Source: Candidatus Gastranaerophilales bacterium
GTDB taxonomy: Bacteria > Cyanobacteriota > Vampirovibrionia > Gastranaerophilales > Gastranaerophilaceae
NCBI GenBank assembly: GCA_947589425.1
Contig: CANQAV010000006.1
Location: forward strand, 24,011-88,010
Length of the DNA stretch: 64,000 nucleotides
Reading direction: 5' to 3'
Part shown: positions 53,039-61,593 of the stretch, piece by piece
Layout: every line of letters starts with the position of its first letter
How positions within the stretch are numbered: the first letter of the stretch is position 1
Translations under genes and position numbers: made by a program
Notes under the pieces: generated by a model
What the model saw: only the letters and a program-made list of their open reading frames with translations
Databases searched by the model: none
What the model was told of the DNA's origin: nothing

Positions 53039-53257
53039 CTAAATATCAATTTCAAAGTCTTCTTCAACCTTTTTGCAGTTTTTTAAAACTTCTCTCATAA
53101 CTTTATCGGGGTCAAACCCGTCTTTGAATTCTACTTCCATTTTTTGAGTCATAAAATTAACCGATGCAGCCATAACACCGTTAACTTTGTTTGCTTCAGT
53201 CTCGGCGAGATTTGCGCAGTTTGCGCAATCTACTTCAATTTTAAAAATCTTTTTCAT
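53039..53257 (-). CDS. HMA-domain metal-binding protein
   Basis: 72-aa ferredoxin-like metallochaperone fold with the ligand pair CANC in EVDCANCANLAE (residues 10-14), rather than the MxCxxC of copper chaperones, which fits zinc or cadmium. It starts within the MarR stop (ATGA overlap) and lies eight bases before the ATPase gene. It probably hands metal to, or regulates, the ATPase. Confidence 0.88.
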   Translation of the reverse strand: MKKIFKIEVDCANCANLAETEANKVNGVMAASVNFMTQKMEVEFKDGFDPDKVMREVLKNCKKVEEDFEIDI

Positions 53258-53724
53258 TTTGATTTATCCTTTAGTTCTTCAAGTCTTATTTGGAGCAATT
53301 TTGAATATTTGTTCAAAATTTCATAGGCTGATTTTAGTTCGCTTTTTTTAAACTGTTCAAAAAATTCTTTATCTTTTTCACACCAATTTTCGTGCATCTT
53401 AAGGTGTGCATTAAAAACTTCACAGCCTTTTGAAGTTAATTTATAATATGTTTCCTTTTTATTATCGGGGTTTTTATATGTTTCAATTGATTTTTTTTCA
53501 ATCAATTTTTTAATAATTTTGCTGATACATGCTTTTGTAAGGTTTAGCTTTTGAGCGATTTTTGTAACATTTGGGTTTTCGATTTTACCGATAGAGTCGA
53601 TTGTGTGCATTTCCGTATATGAATAAGAAGCCAAAACTTCCTTGAATTCATTTTTATACAGAATATCAAGCTGATATGTCGTATCAAAAAGTGCAAATAA
53701 AGTGTTTAAAATATTTTCTTGCAT
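53254..53724 (-). CDS. MarR-family regulator, AdcR/ZitR-like
   Basis: 156 aa with a winged helix at about residues 52-100 (VTKIAQKLNLTKACISKIIKK, then NPDNKKETYYKLTSKG). SYTEMHTIDSIG places H40 where AdcR-type zinc sensors have metal ligands, and H107 and H111 form an HxxxH pair as in those proteins. It heads the HMA/ATPase operon and a large palindrome overlaps its promoter, indicating autoregulation. The zinc assignment is an inference from ligands, operator and gene partners. Confidence 0.82.
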   Translation of the reverse strand: MQENILNTLFALFDTTYQLDILYKNEFKEVLASYSYTEMHTIDSIGKIENPNVTKIAQKLNLTKACISKIIKKLIEKKSIETYKNPDNKKETYYKLTSKGCEVFNAHLKMHENWCEKDKEFFEQFKKSELKSAYEILNKYSKLLQIRLEELKDKSK

Positions 53725-53732
53725 CGTGCCTC

Positions 53733-53758
53733 AATATTGTTAACCTGTTAACAATATT
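53733..53758. promoter_or_regulatory. Operator palindrome 1 upstream of marR
   Basis: A perfect inverted repeat with 12-base arms AATATTGTTAAC and two central bases (CT). Its core TTAAC-nn-GTTAA matches the arms of the published AdcR/ZitR zinc box (TTAACYRGTTAA) but not the central YR. It lies 9-34 bases before the marR start. Confidence 0.8.
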
Positions 53759-53796
53759 ATGAATTATTTAGCACATTTTGTCAAGATGATTATTAC

Positions 53797-53820
53797 TTTT
53801 TGTTAACTTGTTAACAAAAA
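53797..53820. promoter_or_regulatory. Operator palindrome 2 in the divergent region
   Basis: A perfect inverted repeat with 11-base arms TTTTTGTTAAC around TT, with the same core as palindrome 1. It lies 31 bases before the -10 box of the sulfotransferase-like gene, so the regulator may also touch that promoter. Confidence 0.78.
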
Positions 53821-53851
53821 CAAACGAATATCTTTTATTTTACATCTGTGG

Positions 53852-53857
53852 TATAAT
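53852..53857 (+). promoter_or_regulatory. -10 box of sulfotransferase-like gene
   Basis: A perfect TATAAT with an extended TGG before it. Transcription would begin near 53864, placing the A9G9 tract in the 5' leader. Confidence 0.6.
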
Positions 53858-53896
53858 TTGAAAAACTGTTTGGATAAACTGTTTTTCAAAAAAAAA

Positions 53897-53905
53897 GGGG
53901 GGGGG
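53897..53905 (+). repeat. Poly-G tract (G9) in leader of sulfotransferase-like gene
   Basis: Nine G follow nine A (53888-53896), directly before the AAGG that precedes the TTG start. A TTG at 53870 would be in frame with the gene if the tract were G8 or G11; with G9 it stops at once. Confidence 0.93.
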
Positions 53906-53915
53906 TAAGGTAAAC

Positions 53916-55106
53916 TTGAGCAGTAAAGCCCAGCAAATAATTGACATAATAAGAGGCAAAAAACAATATGTCAGAAATTATATAAAACCTGAAAATGCTC
54001 CGAAAGGAAATAAACTGGACATTAATGTTATCGCCGTGTGCGGTTTTTATTATTCAGGCTCATCCGCAGTTGCGGATTTATTAGACGAGTGCTCGGATAT
54101 GACTTCGTATTCACTGCATCACAAAATATTCAGCGGGGGCAGAAAACAATATTCGGGCGCAGAGATGACGTTTTTCGTGTCTCAAGAATCAATATTTAAT
54201 CTTATTGATAAATATTACGGATATGACAATATGCCTCTTGAAAAAGATTTGGCAATTAAGAGTTTTATCAGGCATGTAAATGATAATTACAACTTAAAAA
54301 AACAGCCCGATATTTTTAACAAAAATTTTATGCAAATAACTCATAAATTATTGGACAATATTTTAAATCTGGATGAATACACAAAAGCTTTTATGGCAGA
54401 TAAAATGTATCCTTCAACCGTTGAATCAAAATCCGATGAATATTCCAAATGCACTTTCATACAAGGGGAAGGAATTAACCAATATGCATATTATTCCTTT
54501 AAAAACATGCCCGATATTGAATTTAATCAGCATATACAAAACTATATGCACGATTTTTTCAACAATATTTCAAAGACAAAATATCTTGTATGCGACCAGA
54601 TGTTCCTGCAAACACAACTGCTTGATAAAATGAATTATTTTATGGGAGAAAACCCAATCAAAGAAATATGTGTATACAGAGACCCCAGAGACCAATACAT
54701 GGTTGCATTCAGAAATGATACAAGGGGTTATTTAAAAAGAAATGTCAAAAATTTCATAAAATCGTATAAAAAAACATGTATTTCAAAATTAAATTCATAT
54801 TCACCAAACAGATTATGCATCAGACTTGAAGATTTAATCTTTGATTATCAAAATACAACAAATAAAATATTTAAATTTATCGGAATGCCGAAAAAAAACC
54901 ATATCTGCCCGAAAAAATTCTTTAATCCGGAAATTTCAAAGGCGCATGTCGGCTCTTATAAATTGTTTTACAATCAAAAAATGATGAAAGAAATTGAACA
55001 AGCTCTGCCGCAATATTGTTATAGAGATGAAAATAATTTTATAAAAGACTCTAAATCATCAACAATTTCCCGCTTAGAGGGGGGGGGTTGGCTCTTAAGT
55101 GCATAA
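53916..55106 (+). CDS. Sulfotransferase-like P-loop protein, poly-G at both ends
   Basis: 396 aa from a TTG start with AAGG five bases upstream. The N-terminal GFYYSGSSAVADLL (residues 43-56) resembles the 5'-phosphosulfate loop of sulfotransferases, and VYRDPRDQY near residue 255 fits the 3'-phosphate site (RDPRD). Sulfotransferases move sulfate from PAPS to glycans or other acceptors. A G9 tract encodes the Gly-Gly-Gly eight residues before the end; a slip changes only the last residues. The next genes are the phosphonate module, so the acceptor may be the same glycan. Confidence 0.75.
   Translation: MSSKAQQIIDIIRGKKQYVRNYIKPENAPKGNKLDINVIAVCGFYYSGSSAVADLLDECSDMTSYSLHHKIFSGGRKQYSGAEMTFFVSQESIFNLIDKYYGYDNMPLEKDLAIKSFIRHVNDNYNLKKQPDIFNKNFMQITHKLLDNILNLDEYTKAFMADKMYPSTVESKSDEYSKCTFIQGEGINQYAYYSFKNMPDIEFNQHIQNYMHDFFNNISKTKYLVCDQMFLQTQLLDKMNYFMGENPIKEICVYRDPRDQYMVAFRNDTRGYLKRNVKNFIKSYKKTCISKLNSYSPNRLCIRLEDLIFDYQNTTNKIFKFIGMPKKNHICPKKFFNPEISKAHVGSYKLFYNQKMMKEIEQALPQYCYRDENNFIKDSKSSTISRLEGGGWLLSA
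55079..55087 (+). repeat. Poly-G tract (G9) at 3' end of sulfotransferase-like gene
   Basis: Nine G after TAGA. G9 ends the protein GGGWLLSA; G8 ends it GGVGS; G10 adds about ten other residues. Confidence 0.95.
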
Positions 55107-55147
55107 AATCAAATTTTTAAAAAAGCCCCATGGTTGATATATTATGT

Positions 55148-55153
55148 TATAAT
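55148..55153 (+). promoter_or_regulatory. -10 box before PEP mutase gene
   Basis: A perfect TATAAT, 26 bases before the ATG at 55180, with ribosome-binding site AAAAGGGA between. Confidence 0.5.
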
Positions 55154-55179
55154 CAAAATAATATTGAAAAGGGAAACAG

Positions 55180-56499
55180 ATGATAAAAATATATATAGGA
55201 ATGAGCGCAGATTTGCTCCACCCCGGGCATTTGAACATAATTAATGAGGCAAGAAAATTAATTTCTTCAAAAGGCGAAGGAAAGCTTATTGTCGGACTTC
55301 TTACCGATAAAGCCATTGCAAGTTATAAAAGACTTCCCTACATGAACTGGGAACAGCGCAAAAATGTTGTTGAAAATATAAAAGGGGTAGATGAAGTTAT
55401 AGCACAGGAAACACTTGACTATGTACCGAATTTGTTAAAAATCAAACCCGATTATGTGCTCCACGGGGATGATTGGAAAACCGGCGTTCAAGCCTCAACA
55501 AGACAGCGCATTATAGATATTATGAGCCAATGGGGCGGAAAAGTTATAGACATACCCTATACAAAAGGAATATCTTCTACAAAATTAAACAACATTTTAA
55601 AAGAAGTAGGAACAACGCCCGAAATCAGAAGCCACAGACTTAAAAGATTATTAAATTCAAAAGATTTAATAACAATTATGGAAGCGCATAACGGGCTGTC
55701 GGGACTTATTGTTGAGAATACTTTCATTGAACAAAACGGCAAAAAAATCGAATTTGACGGAATTTGGATTTCATCTTTAACCCAATCGGCAGCACAGGCA
55801 AAACCCGATATCGGATATCTTGATACTACTTCAAGAATGAATACCCTAAACGACATTCTGGAAGTTACAACAAAACCTATTATCTACGACGGGGATAACG
55901 GCGGGCCAATCGAACATTTTGTATTTACGGTTAAAACACTTGAAAGACTTGGTGTTTCAGCAATTATTATTGAAGATAAAATAGGACTGAAGAAAAACTC
56001 TCTGTTCGGAACGGAAGTTGAACAAGAACAAGACAGTCCCGAAGATTTTGCAAAAAAAATCATTGCAGGCAAACAATCTCAAGTAACAGAGAATTTCATG
56101 ATAATTGCACGCATAGAATCACTTATTTTGGAAAAAGGGCTCGATGATGCCATAATAAGAGCTAAGACCTATCTTGATGCCGGAGCTGACGGAATTATGA
56201 TACATTCCAGAAAAAGCACTTTTGATGAAGTCAAAGAATTCTGTAAACTGTACAAAGAATTTCCCAACCGCAAAGCACTTGTTGTTGTTCCTTCTTCGTA
56301 TAATCAAGTTTCGGAAAATGAACTTATTGAAAATGGTGTTAATATTGTAATATACGCTAACCACCTGCTTCGTGCAGCGTATCCGGCTATGGTTAATACC
56401 GCAAAAAGCATCTTGCAAAATCACAGGGCAAAAGAAGCATCCGAAGAATATTGTATGAAAATTAAAGATATAATTACTCTTATACCGGGAGCACAATGA
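55180..56499 (+). CDS. Nucleotidyltransferase-phosphoenolpyruvate mutase fusion
   Basis: 439 aa in two domains. Residues 1-140 are a cytidylyltransferase: [14 protein letters not shown] with HxGH at 14-17 and ISSTK near 131. Residues 155-439 are PEP mutase, with the diagnostic [10 protein letters not shown] (EDKX5NS, residues 265-274), which separates PEP mutase from isocitrate-lyase relatives. PEP mutase makes phosphonopyruvate, the entry to nearly all natural phosphonates. The fused cytidylyltransferase would activate a downstream phosphonate as a CMP ester for attachment to a glycan or lipid. The stop overlaps the next start as ATGA. Confidence 0.93.
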   Translation: MIKIYIGMSADLLHPGHLNIINEARKLISSKGEGKLIVGLLTDKAIASYKRLPYMNWEQRKNVVENIKGVDEVIAQETLDYVPNLLKIKPDYVLHGDDWKTGVQASTRQRIIDIMSQWGGKVIDIPYTKGISSTKLNNILKEVGTTPEIRSHRLKRLLNSKDLITIMEAHNGLSGLIVENTFIEQNGKKIEFDGIWISSLTQSAAQAKPDIGYLDTTSRMNTLNDILEVTTKPIIYDGDNGGPIEHFVFTVKTLERLGVSAIIIEDKIGLKKNSLFGTEVEQEQDSPEDFAKKIIAGKQSQVTENFMIIARIESLILEKGLDDAIIRAKTYLDAGADGIMIHSRKSTFDEVKEFCKLYKEFPNRKALVVVPSSYNQVSENELIENGVNIVIYANHLLRAAYPAMVNTAKSILQNHRAKEASEEYCMKIKDIITLIPGAQ

Positions 56500-58658
56500 A
56501 AGCAGAAGAACTTTTTAACATATTAAACATCAATAAAATAAATTCTTTTTTTGGAGTGCCTGACAGTCTTTTAAAAGATTTTTGCGCTTATATAAGCGAC
56601 AATTCCAAAAAACACATTATAACCGCAAATGAGGGAAATGCAATCGCTCTTGCATGCGGACATTATTTGGCAAGTGGCGAGATATCATGTGTTTATATGC
56701 AAAATTCCGGACTCGGCAACTGCGTAAATCCGCTTTTATCTTTAGCCGACGAAGAAGTTTACAACATACCTCTTTTAATGTTAATCGGCTGGCGGGGAGA
56801 ACCGTCAAAAAAAGATGAGCCCCAGCACATCAAGCAAGGCAAAGTTACGGATAAGCTGCTTGAAGCAATGGGCATTGAGTATAGTATACTGCCTTGTGAT
56901 TTTGAAGAAGCATTGCCATTAATAAACAGCACTATAGAATATATGAAAGAAACAAAAAAACCTTATGCTTTTATTGTTCGAAAGGGGACATTTGAAAAAT
57001 GCGGTTTAAAAAACAAAAAGCAAAACAACTTTGAATTAAAGCGTGAAGAAGCAATTGAAACGGTAATCAAAGCTCTTTCATCTAAAGATATTGTAGTATC
57101 CACAACGGGTCATATCTCAAGAGAAGTTTACGAAACCAGAGAAAGACTTAAACAATCTCACAGACAGGATTTTTTAACAGTCGGCTCAATGGGGCATTCA
57201 AGCTCGATTGCATTAGGCATAGCACTTGAAAAACCTGACAGAAGAGTCTTTTGCTTTGACGGCGACGGAGCTTTTTTAATGCACATGGGCGCTTTAGTTA
57301 TAAATGCATCCCAAAATCCGAATAATTTTAAACACATTGTATTTAATAACGAAGCCCACGATTCAACAGGTGCACAGTCTACTGCGGCAGGAAGCGCTTC
57401 ATTGAACGGTATCGCTAAAAATGCGGGATATAAAAAAATATTTTTCGCAGCCTCAAAAAAGGAACTCAAAAACGTATTAAACAAATTTTTAGCATATAAT
57501 CATTGCGCTCTTTTGGAAATTAAGGTCAAATGCGGAGCAAGAGAAGACTTAGGACGTCCGAAAGAAAAACCCTGTGAAAATAAAAAAATTTTTATGGAAA
57601 ATCTTAATCAGATAGATTTTATTTATAAAGGCGCAATAGAGAATTTGCCCGAAATTTTAAAAAACGAACATTCTTCCAAAGTTCTGATTTTTACGGGCAA
57701 AAAATCTTTCGAAAAAATTAAAAACAATATCAAAAACCTTTTAAAAGGTGCTAAAACATATTGTTACAACGAATTCACCGCCAATCCGAAATTTGATGAA
57801 TTAGAACAAGCCGCTAAAAACATAAAAATTAAATACGACATAATTTTGGCAATAGGCGGGGGAAGTGTAATTGATTTTGCAAAAGCGTTTAAATATTATA
57901 CAAAAACAGATAAAAAACTGATTGCCATTCCCACAACATGCGCAACAGGCTCGGAAGCAACCCAATTTGCCGTGCTTTACAAAAACGGCAAAAAAATGTC
58001 CCTGGACGACAAATCCATTCTGCCTCAATATGCAATTTCGGACAGCAATTTTGTTGTTCAAAATCCTAAATATTTAAAGGCCTGCGGTGCGCTTGATTGT
58101 TTTTGTCAGGCAATTGAAAGCTATTGGGCGGTAAAATCAACGGATGAAAGCAGAAATTACGCAAAAAAAGCAATAAAATTATGCAAAGATAATATCGTCG
58201 GATATGTTAACAAATCAATTAATTGCGATGAAATGATGCTTGCTTCAAATCTTGCGGGAAAAGCCATTAATATTTCAAGAACAACCGCAGCGCATGCATT
58301 ATCTTATGCGATAACAACAAAATATCAAATCCCGCATGGTCATGCCGTAGCGTTATCCATGAAAGACCTGTTTAGCGCAAATCTTAATGTAAATAAATTC
58401 AATTGCAATGACAAAAGAGGGGAAGGCTGGGTTAAAAACAAAGTGAATGAAATTTTAGAACTGCTTGAAACAGATAACTTTGAAAAATATTGGAAAAATC
58501 TTTTAACAAAAATCGACATTGAATATAGTCTTTCCAAATTAAATATAGATGATAAAGATTTTATAATTAAATCCGTAAACGAAGAAAGACTTAAAAATAA
58601 TCCCGTAATTTTAGATTTAAGCACATTTTGGCAGGAAACAAAAAATAGTTTAGTTTAG
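56496..58658 (+). CDS. Phosphonopyruvate decarboxylase fused to iron-type alcohol dehydrogenase
   Basis: 720 aa. The first ~370 residues are a ThDP-dependent phosphonopyruvate decarboxylase: [12 protein letters not shown], the glutamate in [24 protein letters not shown], and the cofactor motif [12 protein letters not shown] with [10 protein letters not shown]. From about residue 385 it is a group III alcohol dehydrogenase: [24 protein letters not shown] and metal-site HALSYAI/HGHAVAL. Decarboxylation gives phosphonoacetaldehyde and the dehydrogenase would reduce it to 2-hydroxyethylphosphonate. The fusion channels an unstable aldehyde. It is translationally coupled to PEP mutase. Confidence 0.9.
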   Translation: MKAEELFNILNINKINSFFGVPDSLLKDFCAYISDNSKKHIITANEGNAIALACGHYLASGEISCVYMQNSGLGNCVNPLLSLADEEVYNIPLLMLIGWRGEPSKKDEPQHIKQGKVTDKLLEAMGIEYSILPCDFEEALPLINSTIEYMKETKKPYAFIVRKGTFEKCGLKNKKQNNFELKREEAIETVIKALSSKDIVVSTTGHISREVYETRERLKQSHRQDFLTVGSMGHSSSIALGIALEKPDRRVFCFDGDGAFLMHMGALVINASQNPNNFKHIVFNNEAHDSTGAQSTAAGSASLNGIAKNAGYKKIFFAASKKELKNVLNKFLAYNHCALLEIKVKCGAREDLGRPKEKPCENKKIFMENLNQIDFIYKGAIENLPEILKNEHSSKVLIFTGKKSFEKIKNNIKNLLKGAKTYCYNEFTANPKFDELEQAAKNIKIKYDIILAIGGGSVIDFAKAFKYYTKTDKKLIAIPTTCATGSEATQFAVLYKNGKKMSLDDKSILPQYAISDSNFVVQNPKYLKACGALDCFCQAIESYWAVKSTDESRNYAKKAIKLCKDNIVGYVNKSINCDEMMLASNLAGKAINISRTTAAHALSYAITTKYQIPHGHAVALSMKDLFSANLNVNKFNCNDKRGEGWVKNKVNEILELLETDNFEKYWKNLLTKIDIEYSLSKLNIDDKDFIIKSVNEERLKNNPVILDLSTFWQETKNSLV

Positions 58659-58683
58659 CAGCATAATCAACAGCTTATTAATT

Positions 58684-59367
58684 TCAAATAATTCGGTTAA
58701 CAATTTCTATGCAGTGCGCCTGTGTTGTGTTAATAATATGAATGCTTGAATTTTTTATTATATTGGGCAGTTCGGTACAACCTAAAACTGCTGCTTCTGC
58801 TCCTTTTGTTTTGCAATCTTCAATAATTTCGTTTAATTTATCTTCGGATGATTTATTAACTATTCCTTTGCATAATTCATTATATATTATGTTATTAATA
58901 ACGGTTTGCTGATTTTTATCAGGAATTATAACATTTATTCCGTATTCATTCTTAAGTTTATCTTTATAAAACGGCATTGTCATTGTATAACGTGTCCCAA
59001 GAAGCGCAACCGTGTCTATTCCTTTTGATTTTATTTGATTGGCTGCAGCTTCCGCAATATGTATTAAAGGGACGGAAATATTGTTTTGAACGGCATCAGC
59101 CATTAAATGCATTGTATTTGTTGCGATTGCGATATAATCAGCGCCCGCTTTTTCAAGTTTATGGGCCGAAGAAATTAATATATTTGTTAGTTTATCCCAA
59201 TTTTCTTTGCTTTGCATTTTTTCGATTTCATCAAAATCATAGCTTTCTATTAGCATTTTTGCACTGTGCAAACCGCCTAATCGCTTGTTAATTTCTTCAT
59301 TTATAATTCTGTAATACTCAATTGTGGATTCAAAGCTCATCCCGCCAATAATGCCGATTGTTTTCAT
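58684..59367 (-). CDS. Aspartate/glutamate-family amino acid racemase
   Basis: 227 aa with IGIIGGMSFEST at the N-terminus, TNTMH in mid-protein and LGCTELP near the C-terminus. In the YgeA-like branch a threonine (here in NTMH) and a cysteine (GCTEL) act as the acid-base pair, in contrast to the two-cysteine glutamate racemases. Probably racemises aspartate, glutamate or another polar amino acid. It converges on the phosphonate genes. Confidence 0.85.
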   Translation of the reverse strand: MKTIGIIGGMSFESTIEYYRIINEEINKRLGGLHSAKMLIESYDFDEIEKMQSKENWDKLTNILISSAHKLEKAGADYIAIATNTMHLMADAVQNNISVPLIHIAEAAANQIKSKGIDTVALLGTRYTMTMPFYKDKLKNEYGINVIIPDKNQQTVINNIIYNELCKGIVNKSSEDKLNEIIEDCKTKGAEAAVLGCTELPNIIKNSSIHIINTTQAHCIEIVNRII

Positions 59368-59493
59368 GTTCTTTCCTTTTTTGTGTATTTTATCATAAAA
59401 TTTGCTCTCAAGGTTAAAAAAGACGCTCAGGCACGAATATTTAAATCATTTTTTTCACAAAACGAACAGGCGAGGTACGAGCCTTGTGAGCTT

Positions 59494-59941
59494 GAAGTAT
59501 GCATTAATCACATCGCCCCTTGCCCTGTCACCCTGAATTTATTTCAGGGTCTGAGGGGTAGGGAAATGAAGGGAATATGTTTGCAACATTATTGAGTATT
59601 TTGAGACTTGGTAAGATGCTGAAATAAATTCAGCATGACATGCGTAGTTGGGTGTTAGAATACTTACATCCTTGCATACTGTCACCCTGAAGTATGTATT
59701 AATCACATCACCCCTTGCCCTGTCACCCTGAACTTGTTTCAGGGTCTTACTACTGCCAGTACAGAAACATGTCTTTCTATACTCATCAGATGCTGAAATA
59801 AATTCAGCATGACATGGGGTAGTGAAGTGTGGGAATTTACACATTTAACTTAACCCTGTCACCCTGAACTCTACAAAGCGAACAGGCGAGGTACAAGCCT
59901 TGTGAGCCTGTATCTCCAGGCGAAGCCGAGGTGTTCAGGGT
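59494..59941. repeat. Cluster of palindromic intergenic repeats
   Basis: Two short palindromes alternate: ACCCTGAA...TTCAGGGT (59530-59550, 59725-59745, and an open form 59861-59941) and TGCTGAAATAAATTCAGCA (59618-59636 and 59791-59809). A block of about 58 bases is directly repeated (59494-59552 and 59689-59747). The elements resemble dispersed REP-like or miniature repeats. Apparent reading frames here are composed of the repeats and are not genes. Confidence 0.9.
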
Positions 59942-60087
59942 CTGAGGGGCAGAGCATCTTGCATTTACCGTCGTTTATAGTTTGAATATTTTCGGCATTC
60001 CACTTTATTATAATTTTAAAAGTATGTCCGTTTTTGACGTTGTATAATTTTATAATAATGTAATAAATAAATCAGTGAGGAAAATCC

Positions 60088-60189
60088 ATGTTTGATTTTA
60101 TTATAGATTTATTGTGCGGATATGCATTATATAATTATTTTTTTGACGACGATGATGACGATGACAATGAAAACGATGATGATGACTAA
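60088..60189 (+). CDS. 33-aa acidic small protein
   Basis: ATG at 60088 with GTGAGGAAAAT upstream encodes a hydrophobic first half (MFDFIIDLLCGYALYNYFF) and a tail of aspartates with one Glu and Asn residues. The design, hydrophobic helix plus polyacidic tail, suggests a small membrane-associated protein. It is too short to assign, and it could be a chance frame, though the ribosome-binding site supports translation. Confidence 0.45.
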   Translation: MFDFIIDLLCGYALYNYFFDDDDDDDNENDDDD

Positions 60190-60272
60190 ACATTTTATAA
60201 GCTAAAATCGGCAGAAATTGTTATTGATTAACGCTTTTGCCGATTTAATTTATTAAACACAAAGTTTTCAAA

Positions 60273-60698
60273 TTATGGTGAAGTTTGAACAGAACATCTG
60301 CCTTTAATCATTTTATGTTTTAGTTCTTCTTTGTTGGTTTTAATGTATTTAACTATCAATCTGAAATATTCTATATAATCATTTGTAACAAACTGTTCAT
60401 GGCAATTTTTGCACCAAAAAGAAATTGTATGACATCCTGAAAGAGGGGAGCCAATCGCTTTATACGGGATTAAAGCTTCTTTCTTGCCGCAAATAGGACA
60501 TTTGACTTTTGGAAACGGATTATTTTCTATATAATATGCTCCAAGCCATATTATTCCCGCTTCCAAGGGCATATTTTCGCTAAATTCAAGATTTTTGTCG
60601 TGAGAAAAAATTTGAGGATAAATTTCCCCGGCATTGTGGTCTTTTTTGTTGTCGGGTTTTTGAATTGCAAGCTCGGTTTTTGTGATAAATTTAGGCAT
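60273..60698 (-). CDS. Zinc-ribbon protein under a SAM riboswitch
   Basis: 141 aa with two CxxC knuckles, KCPICGKKE and WCKNCHEQF, about 35 residues apart, likely binding one zinc. The N-terminal 60 residues are polar. No enzyme motif is visible. AAAGGAGG lies seven bases before the ATG. The upstream leader is a SAM-I riboswitch with its own terminator, so the gene should be expressed when S-adenosylmethionine is low. Function unknown. Confidence 0.72.
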   Translation of the reverse strand: MPKFITKTELAIQKPDNKKDHNAGEIYPQIFSHDKNLEFSENMPLEAGIIWLGAYYIENNPFPKVKCPICGKKEALIPYKAIGSPLSGCHTISFWCKNCHEQFVTNDYIEYFRLIVKYIKTNKEELKHKMIKGRCSVQTSP

Positions 60699-60743
60699 CT
60701 TCTGCCTCCTTTCTTCTGTTTTATGTTACTCTCATAAAGGCGG

Positions 60744-60773
60744 CAAAAGAAAAGACTCATCGTAATGATGAGC
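60744..60773 (-). terminator. Riboswitch-controlled intrinsic terminator
   Basis: On the minus strand GGCTCATC pairs with GATGAGTC around a five-base loop, followed by TTTTCTTTT. Its 5' arm can alternatively pair with the 3' side of the aptamer (ATGATGAG), the antiterminator. Confidence 0.85.
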
Positions 60774-60784
60774 CTTTTTACAAC

Positions 60785-60867
60785 CTCATCATCCAAGCAT
60801 TAGCACCTTGCTTTTAAGCAGGTTGCTGTGTGGTCATAGGGCTTGTCCCTCGCACACTCTTTATGAG
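60785..60867 (-). promoter_or_regulatory. SAM-I (S-box) riboswitch aptamer
   Basis: The minus strand carries the conserved S-box segments in order: AGAG, GAGGGAC, GCCC-ATGA, GCAACC and GGTGCTAA. A P1 helix closes the domain (CTCAT with ATGAG). The distal P1 strand overlaps the antiterminator, giving a standard transcription-off switch with SAM. S-boxes normally control methionine, cysteine or SAM genes. Confidence 0.9.
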
Positions 60868-61134
60868 TATTTTTATATTATCACTTTTTTTAATCTTGTC
60901 AACCGATTAAAACAGCATAAATTTGAAAATCTTGTTGATGAATTTATCGCTGAATTATCAGAAATTTTTTACAACAATTACTCTCAATAATGTTTTTTAA
61001 AATTTCCGGTTTAAATTTTGTCAGCTTCATATCTTGCCAATTTTTATATTTATCCGACCGTACAATATATAAGCAATTATTTTTAAATTATACGCATTGC
61101 AGGTACGTAATTTGCGGTAAAATACTTTTAATGT
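60868..61134. other. Intergenic region, nothing recognised
   Basis: AT-rich stretch upstream of the riboswitch and downstream of the convergent adhesin-E-like gene. It should hold the riboswitch promoter; no clear repeat or gene is visible. Confidence 0.5.
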
Positions 61135-61527
61135 TTATTTCATACCACAAACAACATTGAACAATATTTCTCCATTACTACCCGGAATTATTCTTTCATA
61201 GTCAACATTGTTATATTTTTCATAGTTCACACTTGAAATAATATTTCCTTTTTTATTATAAAAATGCGATTCTAAAGTTGCCGAGGTACGGTCTTTACAT
61301 CTAAATTCTTCATAATCTTCCACAAACGCATATTTCCTTAAGCCAATTCTCCCATTATCCATAATAATTACCCAAACCTTTATGGAATCACCTTTTTTGG
61401 AAATAGAAGACTTATCTATTAAAAAACCGTAATTTTCGTATACCTCATAATCGGCTGCACAAGAAGCAGAAATTAACAAACATATAACTAAAGAAATAAA
61501 TACCGTAATCTTTTTCAAGTAAGTCAT
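61135..61527 (-). CDS. Small secreted protein, surface-adhesin-E-like
   Basis: 130 aa with a signal peptide (hydrophobic residues 7-22, cut near ASCAAD; C23 might be lipidated). The mature part has VWVIIMDN after DSI and a conserved-looking pair of cysteines (C95-type in FRCKD and C128), matching the general plan of Adhesin_E-domain proteins. Role at the cell surface is inferred. Confidence 0.6.
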   Translation of the reverse strand: MTYLKKITVFISLVICLLISASCAADYEVYENYGFLIDKSSISKKGDSIKVWVIIMDNGRIGLRKYAFVEDYEEFRCKDRTSATLESHFYNKKGNIISSVNYEKYNNVDYERIIPGSNGEILFNVVCGMK

Positions 61528-61593
61528 ACTTCCCTTTAACTAAATTATATATTTACAATTATACATGTGTATTAAACGATAATTGCAAAGAAA

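Noticed and set aside
59383..59844. Reading frames of 70 and 101 codons in the repeat cluster, with phrases such as CHAEFISAS and LKQVQGD
   Set aside because: They are translations of the palindromic repeats on either strand. This kind of spurious protein is common where such repeats occur, and there is no ribosome-binding site.
60551..60990. Frames across the riboswitch (60551-60796 minus and 60808-60990 plus)
   Set aside because: The minus frame overlaps the terminator and the true gene in another frame; the plus frame is antisense to the aptamer. Neither has a ribosome-binding site.
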